The notes under the pieces: model-generated | Databases searched by the model: none | Seen by the model: the letters and a program-made list of their open reading frames with translations, nothing else | What the model was told of the DNA's origin: nothing | NCBI GenBank assembly: GCA_002685955.1 | Contig: NYYU01000032.1 | Coordinates: forward strand, 1-34,452 | Length of the DNA stretch: 34,452 bases | DNA from: Parcubacteria group bacterium | Lineage (GTDB): Bacteria > Patescibacteriota > Minisyncoccia > Portnoybacterales > UBA2143 | Direction of reading: 5' to 3' | In this document: positions 17,422 to 25,896 of the stretch, in pieces | Layout: each line of letters starts with the position of its first letter | Numbering within the stretch: the first letter of the stretch is position 1 | Made by a program: the position numbers and the translations under genes

Positions 17422-18984
17422 ATGATTAAAAGATTATTCAACAATCAATCAAAAACCATTATGTCGGCTGCTTTTGTTTTAGGAGCGGCTTCTTTAGTTA
17501 GTCGTTTGTTAGGTTTAGTTCGAGATCGCATGCTAGCCGGTATGTTTGGCGCCGGTGATGAACTTGATATCTATTACGCGGCTTTTCGTATTCCTGATTT
17601 AGTCTTTTCTTTGCTAGTGGTAGGCGCTATTTCAGCTGGATTTATTCCAGTATTTATTAATTATGTTCAAAAAAATGAATCTAAGGCCTGGCATTTAGCT
17701 AACAGTGTTCTTAATTTAATAACTTTATCTTTGGTTATAGTTTGTTTGATTCTTATCATCATCGCTCCCTGGTTAATTAAATTAATTGCCCCAGGTTTTT
17801 CCCCAGATAAACTGGCTTTAACGGTTCAATTAACCAGAATAATGTTCTTAAGTCCTTTTTTCTTGGGATTAAGCGCTGTTTTAGGAGGCATTCTTCAAAG
17901 CTTTCGTCGTTTCTTGATTTATGCTTTGGGTCCGATTATGTATAACCTCGGTATTATTTTCGGTGTTTTATTCCTGGTTGACTATTTTGGCCTTAAGGGC
18001 TTGGCTTATGGCGTTGTGCTTGGCGCTTTTCTTCATATGGTTATTCAGGTTCCTTCAGCTTGGCTTTGCGGATTTAAATGGCGGCCAGTTTTTGATTTTA
18101 GGTTTGCTGGAGTTAAAAGGGTTTTTAAAATGATGCCGCCTCGAATTATTAATCTTGCCTTTTGGCAGATTACTTTAATTGTGATGACAGTTTTAGCTTC
18201 GCTTTTAGCGGTGGGCAGTGTTGCCGTATATAACTTGGCCTATAATATCTGGAGTTTTCCTTTGGGTATTTTCGGAATTTCTTTTGTAGTAGCGGCTTTT
18301 CCCAAGCTTTCTCAAGCGGCTCAGAAAAAAAATAAAGTAGGCTTTGTTAAAATCTTTTCTTCAACTACTCGACAGATTCTTTTCTTTACTTTACCAGCCG
18401 CTGTATTATTCATTGTTTTGAGAAGTCAAATCGTTCAGATTATTCTAGGCACGGGTCGTTTTGAAACAGCTGATGTTCATTTAACTGCTCAGATTTTAGG
18501 ATATTTTTCCTTAGGTTTGTTTGCCCAGGCTTTAATTTTACTTTTTTTGCGAGGGTTTTTTGCCTGGGAAGATGCTAAAACGCCCTTGCTGACTGGCTTT
18601 TTAACCACTTTAGTTGCTTTGTCTTCAGCTTGGTTTTTGGCTCAAGTTTTAGGCGTAGTTGGTTTGGCTTTAGCTTTCTCTTTGAGCTGCTTTTTCCATT
18701 TAATTCTTTTGACTGTTTTTTTAAGAAACAAGATCGGTTGGCTAGACCTTAAAAAAATTCTAATTTCCAGCCTTAAGATGCTTTTAGCTTGTTTAATAGC
18801 TGGATTAGCTGTTTGGTTTGTCTTGCGATTGATCAATCAGCCAGCCTTGATCCAAGGAGGTATTGCTGGCTTGATTGGCGTCTTAATATATTTCTTTTTA
18901 GCTTGGATTTTTAGATTGGAAGAATTAAATATTTTCTTTTCATCTTTAGTTAGCAAGCTTCCTTGGAAAAAGGTGAGAGAATAA
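17422..18984 (+). CDS. murJ: Lipid II flippase MurJ (MviN)
   Basis: AASLVSRLLGLVRDRMLAGMFGAGDELDIYYAAFRIPDL; multi-pass MATE/MviN family. Confidence 0.95.
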   Translation: MIKRLFNNQSKTIMSAAFVLGAASLVSRLLGLVRDRMLAGMFGAGDELDIYYAAFRIPDLVFSLLVVGAISAGFIPVFINYVQKNESKAWHLANSVLNLITLSLVIVCLILIIIAPWLIKLIAPGFSPDKLALTVQLTRIMFLSPFFLGLSAVLGGILQSFRRFLIYALGPIMYNLGIIFGVLFLVDYFGLKGLAYGVVLGAFLHMVIQVPSAWLCGFKWRPVFDFRFAGVKRVFKMMPPRIINLAFWQITLIVMTVLASLLAVGSVAVYNLAYNIWSFPLGIFGISFVVAAFPKLSQAAQKKNKVGFVKIFSSTTRQILFFTLPAAVLFIVLRSQIVQIILGTGRFETADVHLTAQILGYFSLGLFAQALILLFLRGFFAWEDAKTPLLTGFLTTLVALSSAWFLAQVLGVVGLALAFSLSCFFHLILLTVFLRNKIGWLDLKKILISSLKMLLACLIAGLAVWFVLRLINQPALIQGGIAGLIGVLIYFFLAWIFRLEELNIFFSSLVSKLPWKKVRE

Positions 18985-18988
18985 GACA

Positions 18989-20767
18989 ATGAATCAAAAA
19001 AACATTCGTAATTTCTGTATTATTTCTCATGTTGATCATGGCAAATCTACTTTGGCTGATCGGTTTTTAGAATTGACTGGGGCAATTGAGCAGAGAAAAA
19101 TGCGTTCCCAATTTTTAGATATGATGGAATTGGAAAGAGAAAAAGGCATTACCATCAAACTGCAGCCGGTTCGGATAGAGTATGATAAATATATTCTTAA
19201 TTTGATTGATACGCCCGGCCATGTTGATTTTAGTTATGAGGTCTCACGCAGCTTAGCGGCCGTGGAAGGAACAATTCTTTTAATTGACGCTAATAAGGGA
19301 ATTCAGGCTCAAACTTTAGCTAACTTGCATTTGGCCCAAAAGCAGAAGCTGGTAATTATTCCGGTGGTTAATAAGATAGATTTGGCTCAGGCCCAAGTTG
19401 AGAAAATAACCGAGGAAATGAGCCAATTATTAACTGTTAAACAATCAGCCATTATTAAAATTTCAGCTAAACAAGGGATCAATGTTAAACAAGTTTTAGA
19501 AGCGGTTATTAAAAGAATTCCTTGTCCTCAAGGTAATTTAAAAAACCCTTTAAGGGCTTTAATCTTTGATTCTAATTATGATATTTACAAAGGGGCGGTC
19601 GCCTATGTCAGGATGGTTGATGGCCAGGTTAAGGCTGGAGATAAAATTAAGATGTTGGCTTCTAAAACTCAAGTAGAAATTATTGAAGTAGGAGTTTTCA
19701 AGCCAGAGCTGACTAAGACCAATCAGCTTGAGGCTGGTGAGATTGGATATATTGCTACGGGGTTAAAAGATTTGGCTCAATGTCGGGTCGGTGATACCAT
19801 CACTGAGGGAGCGGTTAAGGAGATTCAAGCTTTGACTGGCTACCAGGAATCTAAGCCGGTTGTTTTTGCTAGTTTTTATCCGTCTCAGGCTGAGAGTTAT
19901 GATATTTTAAAAGACAGTTTGGCTAAATTAAAACTAAATGACGCTTCTTTACAATACGAGCCAGAATCTTGTGAAGGATTAGGCCGGGGCTTCCGCTGTG
20001 GGTTTTTAGGCATGCTTCATCTAGAAATAGTTTTAGAACGGCTTAAAAGAGAACACCAATTGAATTTAGTTGTTACTTCGCCTTCAGTGAGCTATCAGGT
20101 AATTACTAAAGGAGATGATTCTCTATTAGTTTCTTCAGCTTCAGATTTACCCAGGACTGATCAGATTGAGCAGATTAAAGAACCTTGGGCTGTTTTGGAA
20201 ATAATTACGCCTAGCCAGTATTTAGGGTCAGTTATGAAATTATTAGAAAAGACCAGAGGTGAATATCAAGATACTCAGTATTTAAGTCCAGTCAAGGCTT
20301 TGATCAAATACCAAGCGCCCTTAAATGAAATTATTATTGATTTTTATGATAATTTAAAAAACATCACAGCTGGTTATGCTTCAATGAGCTATCAAATGAT
20401 TGGTCACCGTCCAGCTGATTTAGTTAAGGTAGACATCTTAATCGCTCAAGAAAAGACAGAAGCTTTTGCCAGGATTGTCCATAAAGATAAGGTTGACCAA
20501 GAAGCCCGGGCTTTAGTTCAGAAATTAAAACAAGTTATTCCTAAACAGCTTTTTGCCGTAGCTGTCCAAGCGGCCATTAACGGGAAGATTATTGCTCGAG
20601 AAACTATTTCCGCTATGAAAAAGGATGTGACCGGTTATTTGTACGGGGGAGACTATACTCGTAAGCGTAAGTTGCTGGAAAAGCAGAAAAAAGGAAAAAA
20701 ACGAATGAAAAAGATGGGCCGGGTTAATATTCCTCAGGAAGCTTTTTTTAAAGTTTTAAAAAAGTAA
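18989..20767 (+). CDS. lepA: Elongation factor 4 (LepA)
   Basis: NFCIISHVDHGKSTLADRFLE, LIDTPGHVDFSYEVSRSLAAVEG, GYASMSYQMIGHRPADLVKVDI. Confidence 0.97.
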   Translation: MNQKNIRNFCIISHVDHGKSTLADRFLELTGAIEQRKMRSQFLDMMELEREKGITIKLQPVRIEYDKYILNLIDTPGHVDFSYEVSRSLAAVEGTILLIDANKGIQAQTLANLHLAQKQKLVIIPVVNKIDLAQAQVEKITEEMSQLLTVKQSAIIKISAKQGINVKQVLEAVIKRIPCPQGNLKNPLRALIFDSNYDIYKGAVAYVRMVDGQVKAGDKIKMLASKTQVEIIEVGVFKPELTKTNQLEAGEIGYIATGLKDLAQCRVGDTITEGAVKEIQALTGYQESKPVVFASFYPSQAESYDILKDSLAKLKLNDASLQYEPESCEGLGRGFRCGFLGMLHLEIVLERLKREHQLNLVVTSPSVSYQVITKGDDSLLVSSASDLPRTDQIEQIKEPWAVLEIITPSQYLGSVMKLLEKTRGEYQDTQYLSPVKALIKYQAPLNEIIIDFYDNLKNITAGYASMSYQMIGHRPADLVKVDILIAQEKTEAFARIVHKDKVDQEARALVQKLKQVIPKQLFAVAVQAAINGKIIARETISAMKKDVTGYLYGGDYTRKRKLLEKQKKGKKRMKKMGRVNIPQEAFFKVLKK

Positions 20768-20768
20768 T

Positions 20769-20873
20769 CTAGAGCAAAGGAGCCAGGGTGAAAATTAACA
20801 TACTGAGCACTACCAAACTGGCCAAGATAATCCAGGTCAAACGAAACATTTTTCTGCGAGTTGATTGTTTCAT
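20769..20873 (-). CDS. 34-aa basic/single-TM micropeptide (MKQSTRRKMFRLTWIILASLVVLSMLIFTLAPLL), not in supplied ORF track
   Basis: Minus-strand ATG (CAT 20871-20873) to TAG (CTA 20769-20771); positive N-terminus followed by about 22 hydrophobic residues; TATAAT/TAATAA-like promoter element upstream on minus strand. Confidence 0.55.
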   Translation of the reverse strand: MKQSTRRKMFRLTWIILASLVVLSMLIFTLAPLL

Positions 20874-20909
20874 AACTCTAGTTTATTATAAAAAGACAGT
20901 TTAAACAAT

Positions 20910-21338
20910 ATGGCTAAATCAACTCCATTTCAGAATGTTATCAAAAGGATTCTTGGATCTAAAATCTTTCTTTTTTTGATTAGCTTTATTCTGATTGCTT
21001 TGGTGGTTAATTTGGGCCGGGAAAGCTACCGCAAACATGAATTGACTAAAGAAATTAATAGTTTAAACGCAGACATTGAACAACTAGAAGGCCGCAATCG
21101 TCAATTAAGTAATTTAATGGAATATTTTAAACAAGATTCCTATTTGGAGAAAGAAGCCCGACTTAAACTCAATTTAAAAAAACCGGGCGAGCAAGTCATT
21201 ATTTTATCTTCTGGTTTGGATCAACCTTCTCAAGATTCGGATCAACCAGATAATTTAGAAGCAATAGAAGATTCATTGTCTCCAAAAGAGCCAACAGCTA
21301 ATTACTGGAAATGGTGGGAGTATTTTTTTTCTAATTAA
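20910..21338 (+). CDS. FtsB/DivIC septum-formation-initiator family protein
   Basis: Single TM followed by coiled coil (LTKEINSLNADIEQLEGRNRQLSNLMEYFKQDSYLEKEARLKLNLKKPGEQVI). Confidence 0.82.
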   Translation: MAKSTPFQNVIKRILGSKIFLFLISFILIALVVNLGRESYRKHELTKEINSLNADIEQLEGRNRQLSNLMEYFKQDSYLEKEARLKLNLKKPGEQVIILSSGLDQPSQDSDQPDNLEAIEDSLSPKEPTANYWKWWEYFFSN

Positions 21339-21409
21339 GCGGATGTAGCTTAGTGGCAAAGCCTCTGCTTCCCAAGCAGATGACGAGGGTTCGATTCCCT
21401 TCATCCGCT
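21339..21409 (+). tRNA. tRNA-Gly(CCC)
   Basis: Acceptor gcggatg/catccgc, anticodon loop ttCCCaa, T-arm ggttcgattcc; CCA not encoded. Confidence 0.95.
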
Positions 21410-21454
21410 CTGGAAAATTTTTGTTTTGGTGTAGAGTAGGCGGATGGTTAGGGT

Positions 21455-21478
21455 TCCCTGCCTGCCGGCAGGCAGGGA
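21455..21478. repeat. Perfect 24-nt palindrome (tCCCTGCCTGCCGGCAGGCAGGGa) between two tRNA genes
   Basis: Read directly; same family as 11864-11885 and, more degenerate, about 11-33. Confidence 0.93.
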
Positions 21479-21503
21479 TTCCCGTATCTCGCTCTAGGAT
21501 TTA

Positions 21504-21575
21504 GCCGAGGTGGCTTAATGGCAAAGCAACACATTCGTAACGTGTAGATTGTGGGTTCGATTCCCACCCTCGGCT
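21504..21575 (+). tRNA. tRNA-Thr(CGT)
   Basis: Acceptor gccgagg/cctcggc, anticodon loop ttCGTaa, T-arm ggttcgattcc. Confidence 0.93.
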
Positions 21576-21618
21576 CCCTAATCTTTACTGGAGGCAATCA
21601 ATATGCTAAACTGATTTA

Positions 21619-22386
21619 ATGAAAGACTTAACTGAAAGATTAACTGGGCAGTATGATAGGCGTCAGGCAATTCTATCAATTTATGCCGGGGCGGGCGGGA
21701 CTGATGCTCAGGATTGGGCTGAAATGCTTTTAGGAATGTATTTAAAGTTTATTAAAAAGAATGATTGGTCAGCCCAAGTAATTGAAGTAAAAGGGGGGAA
21801 GGAAGCTGGAATTAAAAATGCAACTCTAGCTATTGAAACAGCTTATGCTTATGGTTATTTAAAAGGAGAATCAGGCGTTCATCGTTTGGTTCGATTATCA
21901 CCCTTTAACGCTGATCATCTCCGCCATACCTCTTTTGCTTTGGTTGAAGTTTTGCCTCAATTTAAAGAAATGAAAGAAATTAATATTAGGCCGGAAGATT
22001 TAAGAGTAGAAACCTTTCGAGCTAGCGGGCCAGGCGGTCAGTATGTTAACAAAGTAGAATCAGCTGTGCGAATAACTCATTTGCCAACCGGTATAGTTGT
22101 TTCTTGTCAGAACGAACGGCTTCAGGGCGCCAACAAAAAAAGGGCTATGGAATGGCTTTATAGCAAACTCCATCAGTACAATTTAAAAGGGCAAGAAGAG
22201 AAGAAGAGGCAGATAAGGGGGGAATTGTCACCGGCTGAATGGGGCAGTCAGATCCGTTCTTATGTGCTCCATCCTTATCAAATGGTTAAAGACCATCGGA
22301 CCGGGGTTAAAATCGGGAGCCCTCAAAGGGTCTTAGATGGCAAGTTAGATAAATTTATTGAGGGCTTTATTAAAAAAACGGCATGA
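21619..22386 (+). CDS. prfB: Peptide chain release factor 2, lacking N-terminal domain 1
   Basis: SPF tripeptide (LVRLSPFNADHLRHTS), SGPGGQYVNKVESAVRITHLPTG, GAGGTDAQDWAEML. Only 255 aa; tRNA-Thr ends 43 nt upstream and an in-frame TAA lies at 21607-21609. Confidence 0.93.
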   Translation: MKDLTERLTGQYDRRQAILSIYAGAGGTDAQDWAEMLLGMYLKFIKKNDWSAQVIEVKGGKEAGIKNATLAIETAYAYGYLKGESGVHRLVRLSPFNADHLRHTSFALVEVLPQFKEMKEINIRPEDLRVETFRASGPGGQYVNKVESAVRITHLPTGIVVSCQNERLQGANKKRAMEWLYSKLHQYNLKGQEEKKRQIRGELSPAEWGSQIRSYVLHPYQMVKDHRTGVKIGSPQRVLDGKLDKFIEGFIKKTA

Positions 22387-23066
22387 TAAAATTTAAGGAA
22401 GTTTCTAAAATATATCCGCCTAATTGTCCTGCTTTGGGGAATATTGATATAACTATTAATGAGAAAGAATTTGTTTCTATTGCTGGACGCTCCGGCGCAG
22501 GTAAATCTACCTTAATAAAACTTTTAATCCGAGAAGAATCGCCCAGTCAAGGGCAGATTTTTTGGGGTAAACAGGATATTGGTCAAATCCATCGTAGGGA
22601 TTTGCCGCTCTGGCGTCGTCAAATCGGCATGATTTTCCAAAATTTTAGGCTTTTGTCTAATAAGACGGCTTATGAGAATATTGCTTTTGCCATGGAAGCT
22701 GGTGGGCGGATTAAACAGGATATTGAGCGAGACGTGCCTCAGCTTTTAAGATTGGTTAATTTAACTGAACGGGCTGAACATTTTCCTGATCAGCTTTCCG
22801 GAGGAGAAAAACAACGAGTGGCTATTGCTCGGGCTTTAGCCCATCGGCCCAAGGTTTTAATTGCTGATGAGCCAACTGGTAATTTGGATTTGCTTCATAC
22901 TTGGGAAATTGTCCGACTCTTAATTAAAATTAATGAATTAGGCACCATTGTTATTTTAGCTACCCATGATCGTGAAATTATTAATGGGCTAGATAAAAGG
23001 GTAATTACTTTGGAAAAAGGCAAAGTCATTAAAGACGACGAACAAGGAAAATATATTTTATTTTAA
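22383..23066 (+). CDS. ftsE: Cell division ATP-binding protein FtsE
   Basis: GRSGAGKST, LSGGEKQRVAIARAL, LIADEPTGNLD; adjacent to ftsX. Confidence 0.95.
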   Translation: MIKFKEVSKIYPPNCPALGNIDITINEKEFVSIAGRSGAGKSTLIKLLIREESPSQGQIFWGKQDIGQIHRRDLPLWRRQIGMIFQNFRLLSNKTAYENIAFAMEAGGRIKQDIERDVPQLLRLVNLTERAEHFPDQLSGGEKQRVAIARALAHRPKVLIADEPTGNLDLLHTWEIVRLLIKINELGTIVILATHDREIINGLDKRVITLEKGKVIKDDEQGKYILF

Positions 23067-23974
23067 TGTTTGATACTTTTATTCGTATTGTAAAATCTGG
23101 TTGGCTAAGCTTTTGGCGAAATAAGTGGCTTTCTTCGGCTGCTATTTCTATGATGAGCTTAGCTATTTTTTCTATTACCAGCCTTTTGTTGATTAATGTT
23201 TTGATTGGTTCTTTAGTAATTAATTTGGAAAATAAGATTGATATTAGCGTCTATTTTGATTTAGAAACATCAGAAGAAGATATTTTACAAACCATGAATG
23301 AATTGGTTCAATTAAGCGAAGTGCGCAGCGTAGAATATGTTTCAACTGAAGAAGCTTTAAAAAGATTTAAGGAAAAGCATAAGGATAATCAGGTTTTAAT
23401 TCAGAGTTTAGAAGAATTAGATAGCAATCCTTTAGAAGCTAGTTTGAATGTTAAGGCTCAAACAGCGTCTCAATATGGAGCGATTGCTGATTTCTTCAGT
23501 CAGGAAAAGTATCAGCCAATTATTGATAAAATCAATTATTTAGAGAATAAGGCGGTCATTGCCAGACTATCCTTTATTACTAAAACAATTAGAAGAATTG
23601 GTTTTATAATTTTATTTGTTTTAGCCGGTTTGGCTGTTTTGGTTACTTTTAATACAATCCGTTTGACTATTTATAGTTCTCGCAAGGAAATCAAGGTAAT
23701 GAAATTAGTTGGAGCAAGCAATTGGTTTGCCCAGGGTCCTTTTATTGTTGAGGGAGCTCTTTATGGAATTATCGCCGCTTTGATTGCTTTATTGATTCTG
23801 TATCCTTCTTTATGGTATCTTTCTCCTAGGATTACCGCCTATTTGCCCGGGACTGACCTTTTCTATCTCTTCCAAGCGAATTTCATTTCTATTTTTCTGC
23901 TTCAGCTGGCCATTGGTGTTGTTTTGGGGATGGTTAGCAGTTTAGTAGCAATCAGAAGATATTTGGAGGCGTAG
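23066..23974 (+). CDS. ftsX: Cell division protein FtsX
   Basis: Four-TM permease with ISVYFDLETSEEDI ectodomain, EIKVMKLVGASNWFAQGPFIVEGALYG. Confidence 0.95.
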   Translation: MFDTFIRIVKSGWLSFWRNKWLSSAAISMMSLAIFSITSLLLINVLIGSLVINLENKIDISVYFDLETSEEDILQTMNELVQLSEVRSVEYVSTEEALKRFKEKHKDNQVLIQSLEELDSNPLEASLNVKAQTASQYGAIADFFSQEKYQPIIDKINYLENKAVIARLSFITKTIRRIGFIILFVLAGLAVLVTFNTIRLTIYSSRKEIKVMKLVGASNWFAQGPFIVEGALYGIIAALIALLILYPSLWYLSPRITAYLPGTDLFYLFQANFISIFLLQLAIGVVLGMVSSLVAIRRYLEA

Positions 23975-23977
23975 AAT

Positions 23978-24051
23978 TGCCAGATCGGCTAATGGTAGGC
24001 CCCATGCCTCTGAAGCATGTTATCTAGGTTCGAATCCTAGTCTGGCAGCCA
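23978..24051 (+). tRNA. tRNA-Gln(CTG), CCA encoded
   Basis: Acceptor tgccaga/tctggca, anticodon loop ctCTGaa, T-arm aggttcgaatcct, 3' gCCA. Confidence 0.94.
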
Positions 24052-24091
24052 ATTTGTAAAGTTTGCGTTTCCCGCCTCGCTCGGGGCTTCG

Positions 24092-24150
24092 CCACGTCAT
24101 CCGACGTGGCGCCCCGTTGGCTAACGGGGCGAATCCTGCCTTCCCAGCCA
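24092..24150. other. Palindrome-rich segment ending in a tRNA 3'-end-like fragment (CGAATCCTGCCTTCCCAGCCA)
   Basis: GCCACGTC/GACGTGGC and GCCCCGTT/AACGGGGC hairpins followed by a T-arm/acceptor-like sequence with CCA; no 5' acceptor partner (tgggaag) found between tRNA-Gln and here. Confidence 0.45.
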
Positions 24151-24156
24151 GGTGGT

Positions 24157-24187
24157 ATAACCCCATATTTACGGGGTTATTTTTATT
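24157..24187 (+). terminator. Rho-independent-type terminator
   Basis: ATAACCCC atatttac GGGGTTAT TTTTATT. Confidence 0.75.
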
Positions 24188-24188
24188 G

Positions 24189-24240
24189 TCAAGTATTCTT
24201 ACTTATTAACTTGACAAGTATTCTTTACAAGGGATATAAT
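24189..24240 (+). promoter_or_regulatory. Promoter with direct-repeat candidate operators for the TA-like operon
   Basis: TTGACA (24211-24216), 18-nt spacer, TATAAT (24235-24240); CAAGTATTCTT repeated about 25 nt apart, one copy inside the promoter spacer. Confidence 0.7.
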
Positions 24241-24248
24241 GAATATGT

Positions 24249-25040
24249 ATGGTTAAAGATTTATTTAAGAAAATTAAGGTGTTACGTGAAGAAAATAGTT
24301 TTTCGCAAGAGTATCTGGCAAGAGAGCTTGGTATGTCCCGTCCGACCTATATGCTGATTGAACAAGGTGAGCGCGAGCTTACTATAACTGAAGCAGAGAA
24401 GCTCGCGGCGATTTTTGATATGTCATTGGAAAATTTCCTTGTGGGGAAAGACGGAAGACTGCCCGCTGTTTCTATAAAAAAGCGTAAGATATCGAGAAAA
24501 GCAAAAGAACTAGCCATACGCATTAGTATACCCCAAGAGAAGGCTGAGAAGTTTAAACAAGTGCTTTTGTATATCATCGCAAAAATCGGCGGCAAACCGA
24601 ACATTGGGCAAACAGTCCTGTATAAACTTTTGTATTTCATAGACTTTGATTATTACGAGAAATTTGAGGAGCAGCTCGTCGGAGCTAAATATATCAAGAA
24701 TTATTACGGCCCAACTCCTGTTATGTTCACCAAAATAATGGGTGATTTAGAGCACAAAGGAAAAGTGGAAAAAATAAAAAGTAAATTTTATAAGCACGAG
24801 CAAACAAAATATCTCGTTAACCCAAACGAGCAGCTTGATCTTTCTGAACTTTCCGCGCAGGAACTTGCTCATATAGATTGGGAGCTTGATCGACTTGGAG
24901 ATTTAACGGCGACTCAGATTTCCGCGCTCTCACATATTGATACCCCGTGGAAAGTTGCTAAAAAAAGGGAAGCGCTGGAATATGAACATGTTTTCTATCG
25001 TCCCGAAGAAACTTCTGTAAAAGATTATGAAACGCTTTGA
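24249..25040 (+). CDS. HTH-Xre plus Panacea/SocA-like (DUF4065) antitoxin
   Basis: N-term HTH SFSQEYLARELGMSRPTYMLIEQGERELTITEAEKLA; C-term LLYFIDFDYYEKFEEQLVGAKYIKNYYGPTPVMFTKIMGDLEHKGKV and SALSHIDTPWK typical of DUF4065. Confidence 0.85.
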   Translation: MVKDLFKKIKVLREENSFSQEYLARELGMSRPTYMLIEQGERELTITEAEKLAAIFDMSLENFLVGKDGRLPAVSIKKRKISRKAKELAIRISIPQEKAEKFKQVLLYIIAKIGGKPNIGQTVLYKLLYFIDFDYYEKFEEQLVGAKYIKNYYGPTPVMFTKIMGDLEHKGKVEKIKSKFYKHEQTKYLVNPNEQLDLSELSAQELAHIDWELDRLGDLTATQISALSHIDTPWKVAKKREALEYEHVFYRPEETSVKDYETL

Positions 25041-25371
25041 TGAGCTTGATCAATTTAAGAAGGAATTCAAAAAACTTTTTAAAAAACACAAAACACTCGA
25101 TGATGATTTTAAGAAATTTAAGAAAGTGCTTTTTGTCTATCCAACGGGTATAGGTAAAAATTTTGTCATTATACATTCGTCTGGAAATATCAAGTTGGTA
25201 AAAGCACACATGGCGTGTCGTGCTCTGCGTAATAATCATTTGTTGCGCATTATTTATTCTTATTTTGAACAAGAACAACGATTTGAATTTATCGAGCTGT
25301 ATTTTAAAGGAAATAAAGAAAACGAAGATAAAAAGAGAATAAAACAATATTTACAGGGTTGTTTTTTATAG
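25027..25371 (+). CDS. Putative RelE/ParE-superfamily toxin partner
   Basis: FKKEFKKLFKKHKTLDDDFKKFKK...LRIIYSYFEQEQRFEFIELYFKGNKENEDKKRIKQYL; overlaps upstream antitoxin ORF by 14 nt. Confidence 0.7.
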   Translation: MKRFDELDQFKKEFKKLFKKHKTLDDDFKKFKKVLFVYPTGIGKNFVIIHSSGNIKLVKAHMACRALRNNHLLRIIYSYFEQEQRFEFIELYFKGNKENEDKKRIKQYLQGCFL

Positions 25372-25404
25372 ACATCAAAACTTTTTGATGATAGAATAGG
25401 AATA

Positions 25405-25890
25405 ATGAAAAAGATTATCCCTATAATTATTGTTCTAGTAGTTATCGCCGGAGGCATCTATTTTATCTACTGGGTTACTTCAAAAGATAAATTTGAAGGG
25501 ATTGACCTGGAAGCTGATAAGAATGAGCAGTCCCAGCAAGAACCAACTGCGCCAACCTTTGAACAGTTAGAAGCAGTAATCTTACAAGAAGGTTCTGGTC
25601 AGGCAGTTGAAAGCGGTAATACGGTATCAGTCCATTACGTGGGTGTTTTAGAAGATGGGACTAAGTTTGATTCTAGTGTGGATCGGGGCCAACCTTTTTC
25701 TTTCACCGTTGGAGGGGGTCAAGTTATTCAAGGCTGGGATTTAGGATTAGTCGGTATGAAAATAGGGGAGATTAGAAGGCTATATATCCCTTCAGAACTT
25801 GGCTATGGAGCAGCTGGAGCAGGTGGTGGAGCGATTCCAGCTAATGCCAATCTTATCTTTGAAATACAACTTTTAGAGATTAGCGCCTAA
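25405..25890 (+). CDS. FKBP-type peptidyl-prolyl cis-trans isomerase with N-terminal membrane anchor
   Basis: GNTVSVHYVGVLEDGTKFDSSVDRGQPFSFTVGGGQVIQGWDLGLVGMKIGEIRRLYIPSELGYG. Confidence 0.95.
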   Translation: MKKIIPIIIVLVVIAGGIYFIYWVTSKDKFEGIDLEADKNEQSQQEPTAPTFEQLEAVILQEGSGQAVESGNTVSVHYVGVLEDGTKFDSSVDRGQPFSFTVGGGQVIQGWDLGLVGMKIGEIRRLYIPSELGYGAAGAGGGAIPANANLIFEIQLLEISA

Positions 25891-25896
25891 TCTTCC

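Noticed and set aside
21590-21640. Classical RF2 programmed frameshift site (CUU UGA C with upstream internal SD)
   Set aside because: No CTTTGAC and no upstream coding region; the UGA context is AAC TGA TTT, so only a leader/reinitiation or non-canonical shift is proposed.
24106-24357. ORF 24106-24357
   Set aside because: Runs through a palindrome/terminator/promoter region and out of frame through the antitoxin gene; not credible as a protein.
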